NCBI GenBank assembly: GCA_026388755.1
Contig: JAPLJE010000095.1
Coordinates: 1 to 7,973 of the forward strand
DNA from: Deltaproteobacteria bacterium
GTDB lineage: Bacteria; Desulfobacterota; Desulfobacteria; Desulfobacterales; Desulfatirhabdiaceae
DNA length: 7,973 nt
Direction: 5' to 3'
Shown here: one piece after another, positions 1 through 5,953 of the stretch
Numbering within the stretch: the stretch's first letter is position 1
Layout: each line of letters begins with the position of its first letter
Translations under genes and position numbers: made by a program
The notes under the pieces: model-generated
Database searches by the model: none
Seen by the model: only the letters and a program-made list of their open reading frames with translations
What the model was told of the DNA's origin: nothing

Positions 1-1
1 A

Positions 2-1564
2 CAGCTCAAAATAACTTTTGAAAAAATGCCCCATGACATCGAGCTCTTGTTGTTCACGCAGAAAGGCAAGGAGGATGTATTTGCCGAAGGCACCCGTCAG
101 ATCGTGCGGGCGTTTCGTGAGCTGACGCCGCGAATCCGGCTGCGTGAATACGGTCTCGATCATGAAATGGCGACAAAATACCAGATCGAACACTCGCCAA
201 CGCTATTGATCGCACCCGACAGATACGGGATTCGCTGGATGGGCGCGCCCCTGGGCGAGGAGGCCAGAACATTTCTGGAGACCATTTTGATGGTGGGCTC
301 CGGCATGAGCGGTTTAAGCGATCAGTCCAGAAAAGTCATTTCAAAAATCGATTCGGTCCGACAGATCAAGGTGTTTGTCAGCCCGAGCTGCCCCTACTGT
401 CCGCAGCAGGCGGTTAATGCCGTAAAGGCCGTGATTGAAAAACCGGATTTGATATCGCTTGAAATCATCGACATTCAGAGCCAGCCGGAAATCGCTCATC
501 AGTATTCGGCGCACAGCGTTCCGCAGGCATTTGCCAATGACGTGCTGATTGGGATGGGCGCGCAGTCCGAGGAAGTCTTTTCCCTGTCCTTGAGCCGGAT
601 GGAGCCCCAGACCATTTTTATTCCGGACAGCGATGCGGAGCTGGTTGAAACCGATCTGCTGATTGTGGGCGGCGGGCCTGCCGGACTGACGGCAGGAATT
701 TATGCAGTTCGAAGCGGCCTCAAAACAGCCATTGTCGAGCGAAATGTCCTGGGCGGGCAGGTGGCCACCACGCCCGTTGTTGAAAATTATCCGGGATTTA
801 CCCAGGTCGGCGGAAAAACCCTGGTGGACATTCTGGTAACCCACGCACTTCAATATGTCCAGATTTACCCGGGAGAAGAAGTCATTGATGTGATTCCCGG
901 AAAACCATTCGAGGTCACCACCGGCCGGCGCAGATTCCTGGCCAAGACCATTCTTCTGGCAACGGGCGCCAATCACAAGCACCTGAATGTTCCTGGCGAA
1001 TCGCGACTGTCCGGAAGAGGTGTCAGCTATTGCAGCACCTGTGACGGCCCCCTGTTTAAGGGCAGGAAAGTCGTCATTGTGGGCGGGGGGAACAGCGCGG
1101 TTACCGAGGCGCTTTATCTGCACCACATGGGCGTGGGGGTTACCCTGATTCACCGCAAGGACAGTCTGCGAGCCCAGGAGTTTCTGGTCCGACAACTGAC
1201 TTTTAGTGAAATTCCCATTCTCTGGAATACCGAAATTACGGAAATAACCGGCAAGGAAAGAGTCGAATCCATCGCATTGAAAAACACGCAAACCGGTGAA
1301 ACTTCTTTTCTTGCAGTTGATGGCGTCTTTCTTTCCATCGGTTATGAGCCGGCTGTTGAACTGGCGAAAAAAGTCGGGGTAGCCCTGACGCCGGACGGCT
1401 ATATTCAGAAGGACGCCAAACACCGCACCAGTGTTCCTGGGATTTATTCCGCCGGCGATGTCGAAGGCGGATACAAGCAGATTGTCACGGCCGCGGGTCA
1501 GGGCTCCGAAGCTGCCATGGCCATTTTTGAAGATGTGATCAATCCTTACTGGCATAAGTCTTGA
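2..1564 (+). CDS. Tandem thioredoxin-fold / thioredoxin reductase fusion, 5' end outside window
   Basis: A FAD-dependent NAD(P)H disulfide reductase of the TrxB/AhpF class behind two thioredoxin folds, as in protein disulfide oxidoreductase (PDO)-TrxB fusions of anaerobes. It should act in the cytoplasm, passing electrons to its own CXXC and then to thioredoxin-like or peroxiredoxin partners. Residues are counted from the ATG at 26. The second fold has the redox motif CPYC at 122-125 and cis-proline P166. The FAD GGGPAG is at 215-220, the reductase dithiol CSTC at 336-339, the nucleotide motif GGGNSA at 353-358, and the second FAD motif ending in AGD at about 472-482. HRKDSLR at 376-382 resembles the NADPH-selective HRRxxxR of TrxB, so NADPH is the likelier donor. 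The first fold keeps a cis-proline (P58) but has no CXXC. The frame stays open from base 2 and reads QLKITFEK before the ATG, matching the first helix of such proteins. No ribosome binding site precedes 26, so the true start is probably upstream. The gene ends directly against the next start. Confidence 0.9.
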   Translation, partial: QLKITFEKMPHDIELLLFTQKGKEDVFAEGTRQIVRAFRELTPRIRLREYGLDHEMATKYQIEHSPTLLIAPDRYGIRWMGAPLGEEARTFLETILMVGSGMSGLSDQSRKVISKIDSVRQIKVFVSPSCPYCPQQAVNAVKAVIEKPDLISLEIIDIQSQPEIAHQYSAHSVPQAFANDVLIGMGAQSEEVFSLSLSRMEPQTIFIPDSDAELVETDLLIVGGGPAGLTAGIYAVRSGLKTAIVERNVLGGQVATTPVVENYPGFTQVGGKTLVDILVTHALQYVQIYPGEEVIDVIPGKPFEVTTGRRRFLAKTILLATGANHKHLNVPGESRLSGRGVSYCSTCDGPLFKGRKVVIVGGGNSAVTEALYLHHMGVGVTLIHRKDSLRAQEFLVRQLTFSEIPILWNTEITEITGKERVESIALKNTQTGETSFLAVDGVFLSIGYEPAVELAKKVGVALTPDGYIQKDAKHRTSVPGIYSAGDVEGGYKQIVTAAGQGSEAAMAIFEDVINPYWHKS

Positions 1565-3205
1565 ATGACGGTTTTTTATGATCCTCCCCGGTTTCTGCCT
1601 TGCGGCGATATGGGACTCAGTGTGGAATTCGCGGACGGAATCGACCGTTCGGTGAATGACAGGGTCCAGCGTCTGTTCCGGTATCTTCAGGCAAAAGCCT
1701 TTCCGGGAATCGTGGACCTGAATCCAACCTACCGGTCGCTGTTTATCCAGTACCGCCCCTGGGAGTGTTCGTTCGAGAACCTGGTGCTTATAGTCGAAAA
1801 AGCGCTGGAGGCTCCCGATGAAGGTCAAGTTCGTCAGGCTGCACCGGTCCGGATTCCCGTCTGCTATGGCGGCATTTACGGTCCGGACATGGATGAGGTT
1901 GCCGCTTTTCATGGCATGAGCCCTGACGAGGTTGTCCGGCTTCACGCCGCGCCGGAATATTACGTATACATGATTGGTTTTACACCCGGATTTCCCTATC
2001 TGGGCGGACTCGATGAGCGGCTCTTTACCCCGCGGAAAAAAGTGCCCCGGAAATGGGTTTCCGCCGGCAGCGTGGGAATTGCCGATCGCCAGACCGGGAT
2101 ATATTCCATCGATAGTCCAGGCGGCTGGCAGTTGATCGGAAAAACCCCATTGAGGCTGTTTGACCGGCAGCGCCCGGAACCTTTTCTGCTGAATCCGGGA
2201 GATCTTCTTCAATTCATTCCCATTACGGTCTTCAGTTTATCCCCATTACGGAAGATGAATTTGAACGCTGTTCGCATCATTGAACCCGGACCTTTGTCCA
2301 CGGTCCAGGACCGAGGACGATTCGTCTACCAGGACCGCGGTGTGCCGGTTTCCGGGGCCATGGATCTTCAGGCCTTTAGAATCGCCAATTTTCTGGCCGG
2401 TAATCGAGATGACGTGGCCGGTATCGAGATCACCTGGGGCGGATTCCGGGCGGAGTTTCTGGGTGATTCCCAAATAGCGGTTACCGGCGCTGACCCCAAG
2501 CCCAGGCTGAATGGCCGGGCTTTTCCCTGCTGGTCGGGCATCTCGGTCCAAAAAGGGGACGTTCTGGAGATGGATTATCCGGAAACCGGATGCAGGACAT
2601 ATCTGGCGCTTTCCGGTGGCGTGGATGTTCCTGAAGTCATGGGCAGCAGATCTACCTATGTTCGCGGAGGATTCGGTGGATATATGGGAAGAGCGCTTCA
2701 GAAAGGCGATGTTCTCGGCATGGGGCAGGGGGGGTGGACATCTGTTTCGGCATGTCCCCGGGCCTTGATTCCGAAGTATTGCGATCATCCGGTGCTGCGG
2801 GTCACCTTGGGGCCCCAGGCGGATGCGCTGACGCATGAAAGCCTTGGTCTGTTTTTTTTATCGCCATATATTGTAACGGATCGCTGCGATCGAATGGGAT
2901 GCAGCCTGAAAGGACCGGTTCTGGCGCATCTGCACAAAGCCGATATTGTTTCCGATGGAACGGCTTTTGGCGCTGTTCAGGTTCCGGGTAATGGCCAGCC
3001 GATTATCCTGATGGCCGATCGCCAGACCATTGGCGGATATGCCAAGCCTGCCACCGTCATCTCTGTTGATTTGCCGCTTCTGGCCCAACTGGTTCCGGAA
3101 TCATACGTGCGCTTTGAAGCCGTCAGTCTATGGACAGCCAGAGAACTGGCGGTCACTGCTGAATATCGATTCCAAAAATGGATAAGACATGAACCGTCCT
3201 GCTGA
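1565..3205 (+). CDS. pxpBC: 5-oxoprolinase subunits B and C fused (PxpB-PxpC, KipI-KipA)
   Basis: With PxpA this forms the bacterial ATP-dependent 5-oxoprolinase, opening 5-oxoproline to glutamate in the cytoplasm. Residues 1 to about 221 are PxpB/KipI: GFTPGFPYLGG at 138-148, SVGIADRQTGIY at 169-180, SPGGWQLIG at 184-192. Residues 231-546 are PxpC/KipA: EPGPLSTVQDRGR at 240-252, GVPVSGAMD at 259-267, GPQAD at 416-420, QVPGNGQPI at 472-480, ADRQTIGGY at 484-492. Both halves look full length. They are joined by a short non-conserved stretch (222-230) created by a 23-base tandem duplication. M231 (ATG at 2255) is very probably the old separate PxpC start. The ATG lies immediately after the previous stop with no clear Shine-Dalgarno, so translation is probably coupled. 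pxpA is not in the window. In Bacillus subtilis, kipI and kipA sit beside ycsF (pxpA) and ycsI; here the ycsI-type gene follows. Confidence 0.93.
   Translation: MTVFYDPPRFLPCGDMGLSVEFADGIDRSVNDRVQRLFRYLQAKAFPGIVDLNPTYRSLFIQYRPWECSFENLVLIVEKALEAPDEGQVRQAAPVRIPVCYGGIYGPDMDEVAAFHGMSPDEVVRLHAAPEYYVYMIGFTPGFPYLGGLDERLFTPRKKVPRKWVSAGSVGIADRQTGIYSIDSPGGWQLIGKTPLRLFDRQRPEPFLLNPGDLLQFIPITVFSLSPLRKMNLNAVRIIEPGPLSTVQDRGRFVYQDRGVPVSGAMDLQAFRIANFLAGNRDDVAGIEITWGGFRAEFLGDSQIAVTGADPKPRLNGRAFPCWSGISVQKGDVLEMDYPETGCRTYLALSGGVDVPEVMGSRSTYVRGGFGGYMGRALQKGDVLGMGQGGWTSVSACPRALIPKYCDHPVLRVTLGPQADALTHESLGLFFLSPYIVTDRCDRMGCSLKGPVLAHLHKADIVSDGTAFGAVQVPGNGQPIILMADRQTIGGYAKPATVISVDLPLLAQLVPESYVRFEAVSLWTARELAVTAEYRFQKWIRHEPSC
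2206..2251 (+). repeat. 23-base imperfect tandem duplication at the PxpB/PxpC junction
   Basis: Bases 2206-2228 and 2229-2251 are the same 23-mer with three differences (A/G at 2212/2235, C/T at 2215/2238, T/C at 2218/2241). The first copy reads LQFIPIT in the gene's frame. The second reads LQFIPIT in the frame two bases away, and all three differences are silent third-position changes in that reading. Since 23 is not a multiple of three, the duplication moves the frame. The second copy's LQFIPIT frame continues EDEFERCSHH to a TGA at 2281-2283, a natural PxpB end. The frame actually used runs into the ATG at 2255. A true fusion-making duplication and an assembly join of two variants are both possible. 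Confidence 0.9.
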
Positions 3206-3965
3206 GATTCGCCAGAACATTCGAGAAGGTATCTGGACCGCTCCGACAACCGGACTTTCCCAGACCCATGCCCAGGCTAATCTGGTGATTCTGGATCGCC
3301 GGTATGCGTTTGACTTCCTGCTCTTCTGCGTCCGGAATCCCAAGCCCTGTCCGATCCTGGAAGTTCTGGAACCGGGCATATTCGAACCCCACCGGGTGGC
3401 GGAACAGGCCGATATTCGAAAGGACATTCCTTTGTACCGGGTCTGGAAAGATGGCAGAACCTATGAGGAAAAAACGGATATTTCGACTGATTTTAATAGC
3501 GATATGGTTTCTTTCCTGCTCGGATGCAGTTTCAGTTTTGAAGGCGCTCTTATCGGGGCCGGAATTCCTATCCGAAACATCGAGGAAGGAAAAAACGTGT
3601 CCATGTACATCACCAACCGACGATGCGAACCCGCAGGTCCGTTTTCCGCGCCCCTGGTTGTTAGCATGCGGCCGGTTCCCCATGAAATGGTTTCCCGTGC
3701 GGTCCAGATCACCAGCCGGTATGCGTCGGTGCATGGGGCGCCCATTCACATCGGCGATGAAAAAGTGCTGGGCATATCGGATCTTTCCAGGCCCGACTTT
3801 GGCGATCCTGTTACCATTAAAGACGGGGAAACCCCGGTTTACTGGGCCTGCGGAGTTACCTCCACTCTGGCCGTGCTGTCCGCGAAACCTTCACTGTGTA
3901 TCACCCATGCTCCGGGGTACATGTTTATCACCGATGTCCTGAATGAGCAGCTGGCGGTGATATAG
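3189..3965 (+). CDS. D-glutamate cyclase-like DUF1445 protein (YcsI / UPF0317 'putative hydro-lyase')
   Basis: A 258-residue DUF1445 protein, about the usual family length. Conserved blocks: ANLVIL at 30-35, DFLLFCVRNPKPCPILEV at 42-59, FLLGCSFSFEGAL at 109-121, MYITNRRCEPAGPF at 139-152, VVSMRPVPHEM at 157-167, HGAPIHIGD at 182-190, YWACGVTS at 218-225 and ITHAPGYMFITDV at 238-250. The mammalian member of this family (DGLUCY) has a domain converting D-glutamate to 5-oxo-D-proline. Bacterial members are often labelled hydro-lyases without biochemical proof. The ATG lies inside the end of pxpBC (17-base overlap), so the two are co-transcribed and probably translationally coupled. That supports a role feeding 5-oxoproline to oxoprolinase. 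Exact substrate and stereochemistry are inference. Confidence 0.88.
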   Translation: MNRPAEIRQNIREGIWTAPTTGLSQTHAQANLVILDRRYAFDFLLFCVRNPKPCPILEVLEPGIFEPHRVAEQADIRKDIPLYRVWKDGRTYEEKTDISTDFNSDMVSFLLGCSFSFEGALIGAGIPIRNIEEGKNVSMYITNRRCEPAGPFSAPLVVSMRPVPHEMVSRAVQITSRYASVHGAPIHIGDEKVLGISDLSRPDFGDPVTIKDGETPVYWACGVTSTLAVLSAKPSLCITHAPGYMFITDVLNEQLAVI

Positions 3966-4113
3966 CCGAAGTTGAAATCCATAAAGGCACTGCCGGGACC
4001 CCTGGAGCTTGAAACGCATTGACCTTGATGTTTTGAATTGACTGATGAAAGCGTATTGTTTTTGATATTTACACAAACAGAATCATTATAACGCATATTA
4101 AAGGAGTAATTGA
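3966..4113 (+). promoter_or_regulatory. Intergenic region with candidate promoter and strong RBS for the yggL gene
   Basis: Candidate sigma70-like hexamers are TTGACT (4038-4043), 17 bases, then TTTGAT (4061-4066). A second option is TTGATA (4062-4067), 19 bases, then TATAAC (4087-4092). Neither is a full match. The Shine-Dalgarno AAGGAG (4101-4106) sits 7 bases before the ATG at 4114 and fixes that start. A small GC hairpin at 3993-4005 (CCGGG-ACC-CCTGG) follows the oxoproline operon but has no T-run, so I do not call it a terminator. Confidence 0.45.
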
Positions 4114-4461
4114 ATGAGAAAACGAGTCAGAAAAAAACTGAATATTGGAGAATTTAAAGAAACAGGATTCGAGATCACCTGGAAACCGCAGGACGTCTCG
4201 GAAGCGGAATTTGACAAATTTATTTCTGATTTTCTGGATGCCATCGAGGAAAGGGGCCTTGTTTTCGGAGGCGGCTGTTCCACGGACGATGCCTGGGAAG
4301 GAATAATTGCCAGAAACAAGCGCTATTCCTGCCCGGATGCCGCGGACATGGAATTTGTTTCCGACTGGTTCAAAGCCCGGACCGACGTCAAGGAGTTTAC
4401 ACTTGGCCATGAAATTGATCTCTGGTATGCATCCGATTGCTGCTGCGACACCGAGGCATAG
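4114..4461 (+). CDS. yggL: YggL-family (DUF469) 50S ribosome-binding protein
   Basis: A 115-residue DUF469 protein, close to the roughly 108 residues of Escherichia coli YggL, which binds the 50S ribosomal subunit and affects ribosome assembly. Family marks are the basic start RKRVRKKLNIGEFKETGF (2-19), the acidic helix around 29-47, FGGGCS (51-56), AWEGIIAR (60-67), and the end HEIDLWYASD (99-108), matching the SELFDVWW-type ending of E. coli YggL. It differs from the E. coli protein in a short C-terminal extension with three consecutive cysteines (109-111). The good Shine-Dalgarno 7 bases upstream supports this ATG. It is probably monocistronic with its own promoter, and the nearest clear terminator is at 4632-4678. 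Family assignment is firm; the role is by homology. Confidence 0.9.
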   Translation: MRKRVRKKLNIGEFKETGFEITWKPQDVSEAEFDKFISDFLDAIEERGLVFGGGCSTDDAWEGIIARNKRYSCPDAADMEFVSDWFKARTDVKEFTLGHEIDLWYASDCCCDTEA

Positions 4462-4631
4462 CGCGTAACATGTTTACCAGATATGATTTTCCCGCCGCTG
4501 TTCGGGAACGCTGATCTTATGTCACTGTGCCGTCAATGCATTCGAACGGCATGGGAAGACGATGATCACGGGCGGATGATCCGGAAGAGTCAGAAGACGA
4601 CAATAACCTGAACATGCTGGAATCCGATGGA
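4462..4631. other. Region between yggL and its terminator, no convincing gene
   Basis: No ORF here resembles a known family. The longest small frame runs 4519-4611 (30 codons, starting MSLCRQCIRTAWEDDD) with only a weak GGGAAC-like sequence about 9 bases upstream. A different frame from about 4569 reads ADDPEESEDDNN and stops inside the terminator stem at 4641. The two frames together could be the start and end of a small decayed gene, but I cannot show this. It may simply be a long 3' untranslated region of yggL. Confidence 0.3.
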
Positions 4632-4678
4632 AAAGGGTTCTGATGGGAGATATCCCATTGGAACCCTTTCTGCTTTTT
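4632..4678 (+). terminator. Strong intrinsic terminator
   Basis: The stem AAAGGGTTC (4632-4640) pairs perfectly with GAACCCTTT (4661-4669). It continues through two G-T wobbles into ATGGGA (4643-4648) with TCCCAT (4653-4658), closing a GATA loop: 17 paired positions without a bulge. A five-T run (4674-4678) follows four bases after the stem. It faces the + strand. It ends three bases before a Shine-Dalgarno (4681-4686), so a leader/attenuator role for what follows is also possible. Confidence 0.85.
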
Positions 4679-4691
4679 ATAAGGAGCTGTT

Positions 4692-4784
4692 ATGGAAATG
4701 AAGTGCATCATGGCCCGTAACATCGGGTCTTTCGATTTCACCCGCACACCGATATATGACCAGTATCAAATACGTTTACAATAA
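4692..4784 (+). CDS. Small ORF, 30 codons, with strong RBS; possibly a truncated gene start
   Basis: An ATG stands 5 bases after AAGGAG (4681-4686), a ribosome binding site as good as that of yggL, yet the frame stops at a TAA after 30 codons. The peptide starts MEMKCIMARNIGSFDFTRTP and matches nothing I recognise. The stop lies almost exactly where base composition falls from GC-rich to AT-rich. One reading is a chromosomal gene cut off by insertion of the downstream island; another is a genuine small protein or leader peptide. It follows a terminator directly, so its expression would need read-through or antitermination. Confidence 0.35.
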   Translation: MEMKCIMARNIGSFDFTRTPIYDQYQIRLQ

Positions 4785-4834
4785 GGCCGGCGCAATCGTT
4801 ATGAGCAGCAAGCAAATTAATAATAAGTCTAAAA

Positions 4835-5152
4835 TTGAAAACTATGTCTCTACAAAGGAAGGTTAACACGCACATCATTATTTTTAATGACCGATCAAAA
4901 ATGTTTATCGACCAAGGGGAAAATGATATTAATTTCAAACAGATAGAAAACAGAGTGGACGGATTTGCTTTGGACGGTCAATATATCCGCTTCAGTTCAA
5001 TCGCCAAACTCATCATAATATTAGAATTCTACGAGCAATACCCTTCCGAACGAACACAAAATATTCCACGATACAAAGAACTTCCGCTGATGGGATTCGA
5101 TGGTATCATCAAACTTGCCAGGGGTGACGCCTTGAAGGGAATGATCTACTAG
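4835..5152 (+). CDS. Unrecognised protein, probably ended early by an in-frame TAG
   Basis: I do not recognise this family. The frame can start at TTG 4835 or, more plausibly, ATG 4844 (MSLQRKVNTHIIIFNDRSK); no clear Shine-Dalgarno marks either. It reads as a soluble mixed alpha/beta protein with a short hydrophobic strand HIIIF near the start and a segment IAKLIIILEFY in the middle. It has no signal peptide and no motif I can name. The TAG at 5150-5152 is followed in the same frame by 33 protein-like codons, so the ancestral protein was probably about 136-139 residues. It is the first gene of the AT-rich half. Confidence 0.55.
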   Translation: MKTMSLQRKVNTHIIIFNDRSKMFIDQGENDINFKQIENRVDGFALDGQYIRFSSIAKLIIILEFYEQYPSERTQNIPRYKELPLMGFDGIIKLARGDALKGMIY

Positions 5153-5254
5153 GGACTTAAAAATTACATCGCTTCCGACCGATATCAAGGAACAGACGCT
5201 CCATTGGAACTTTTAAAACAAATGGAAAATAAATTATCAACCATTAACAATTAA
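5150..5254 (+). other. In-frame continuation after amber codon
   Basis: Directly after the TAG the same frame reads GLKNYIASDRYQGTDAPLEL and then a helical stretch, ending at TAA 5252-5254. The residue mix looks like a normal C-terminal helix, not random translation. No new ATG with a ribosome binding site begins this part, so it is best read as the severed end of the upstream gene. TAG also ends three other genes here (3963, 4459, 6684), so it is an ordinary stop in this genome and a nonsense mutation is likelier than recoding. Confidence 0.5.
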
Positions 5255-5345
5255 AAATATGTCAGGAATACAAAGCGTCAAAACAAGAAGCCTGATTGGG
5301 TCAAACGTAGTCAACAACCCACAATAATTAGAAAAAATTGAACAT

Positions 5346-5489
5346 ATGGCAGCCGAGAGTGAATTGCGGGAAGTTGTGAAAAAAATCGCTTTACTGGAAT
5401 TTTCAGACAATTCCGATAATGACGAATTGAAAAGGTTGTGCGACAGGAAGGGACAATTAAATGCTCTTTTAAATAATCATAATGTTTGA
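5346..5489 (+). CDS. Possible small helical protein or gene remnant (47 aa)
   Basis: The frame begins MAAESELREVVKKIALLEF, continues acidic, then LKRLCDRKGQLNALLNN, giving two charged amphipathic helices that could form a coiled coil. There is no Shine-Dalgarno before the ATG. Upstream in the same frame (LEKIEH after TAA 5325-5327) the sequence still looks helical, and before that stop a 22-codon frame from 5259 reads MSGIQSVKTRSLIG. This could be the end of a larger decayed gene. The stretch 5255-5345 otherwise holds nothing I can identify. Confidence 0.3.
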   Translation: MAAESELREVVKKIALLEFSDNSDNDELKRLCDRKGQLNALLNNHNV

Positions 5490-5528
5490 CAAGTTGTTTT
5501 ATAATGGCATACAGAATCATTGGAAAAA

Positions 5529-5534
5529 TATAAT
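5529..5534 (+). promoter_or_regulatory. Candidate -10 element upstream of the 123-residue protein gene
   Basis: A perfect TATAAT stands 29 bases before the ATG at 5563, with a G-rich ribosome binding site (about 5548-5555) between. No good -35 lies 16-18 bases upstream. Another TATAAT (5500-5505) and a TTGACA (5486-5491) are nearby, but none of the spacings is canonical. The region is AT-rich, so chance matches are likely. Confidence 0.25.
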
Positions 5535-5562
5535 TAAATTCAATCTTTGGTGGGAATAAACC

Positions 5563-5934
5563 ATGAAGATACTTCGCTCAATCACTGAACCGATTCGCAA
5601 GGATGTTAAATGGGGCCAGAAATGGGATGATGTTGACCAAGGATTAATCGCCTGCTGGGAACGAGGTCGTGAGAAGGCCATAGAAGACCCTGAGTTGGCT
5701 TCACAAACTCGCGATGGTCATCTTGTTGTTCTTCCATGGAAGGGAGGAGTCGAGAAAGAAAATAAAAATAAAAAGAAGAAGAAGTATGGAACATTACCCT
5801 ATCTGGCTATGTGGCAAGGATTGCGCGGGGAAGGCTTGGATATCGATTTAGAAGATGAACCTACATTGACCTGCTCCAAAAACAAAATGACAGTCATCTT
5901 CACAAACGACAAGGCTAAATATGCGGAACCTTAA
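5563..5934 (+). CDS. Unrecognised 123-residue protein with lysine-rich linker
   Basis: I recognise no family. The N-terminal part (1-65) is tryptophan-rich and charged (VKWGQKWDDVDQGL at 15-28, CWERGREKA at 31-39). A run of lysines and asparagines around 66-74 (EKENKNKKKKKYG) looks like a flexible, possibly nucleic-acid-contacting linker. It is followed by a short C-terminal region ending in a strand-like MTVIF (109-113). It has no membrane segment, signal peptide or cysteine motif. GGTGGGA about 8 bases before the ATG supports this start. The exonuclease gene begins about 20 bases after its stop (or overlaps by 14 bases if ATG 5921 is used), so they are probably one transcript. Function cannot be given. 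Confidence 0.6.
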   Translation: MKILRSITEPIRKDVKWGQKWDDVDQGLIACWERGREKAIEDPELASQTRDGHLVVLPWKGGVEKENKNKKKKKYGTLPYLAMWQGLRGEGLDIDLEDEPTLTCSKNKMTVIFTNDKAKYAEP

Positions 5935-5953
5935 TCCCAAGGTAGACGCAGAT

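Noticed and set aside
341..2212. Long 623-codon open frame on the minus strand
   Set aside because: It lies opposite two clearly identified genes; its translation is low-quality and matches no domain, so it is a shadow of GC-rich coding DNA.
2858..3249. Several minus-strand frames opposite the end of pxpBC
   Set aside because: They have no recognisable protein content, and pxpBC motifs on the + strand account for the DNA.
3304..3942. 212-codon + strand frame inside the DUF1445 gene
   Set aside because: It is the neighbouring frame of a confidently identified gene, with no motif or ribosome binding site of its own.
5150..5152. Pyrrolysine coded by TAG
   Set aside because: TAG also ends the DUF1445, yggL and exonuclease genes in this window, so it acts as a normal stop; no Pyl genes are visible.
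5486..5505. Perfect TTGACA (5486-5491) and TATAAT (5500-5505) as a promoter
   Set aside because: The spacer is only 8 bases, far below the 16-18 a sigma70 promoter needs; AT-rich DNA gives such hexamers by chance.
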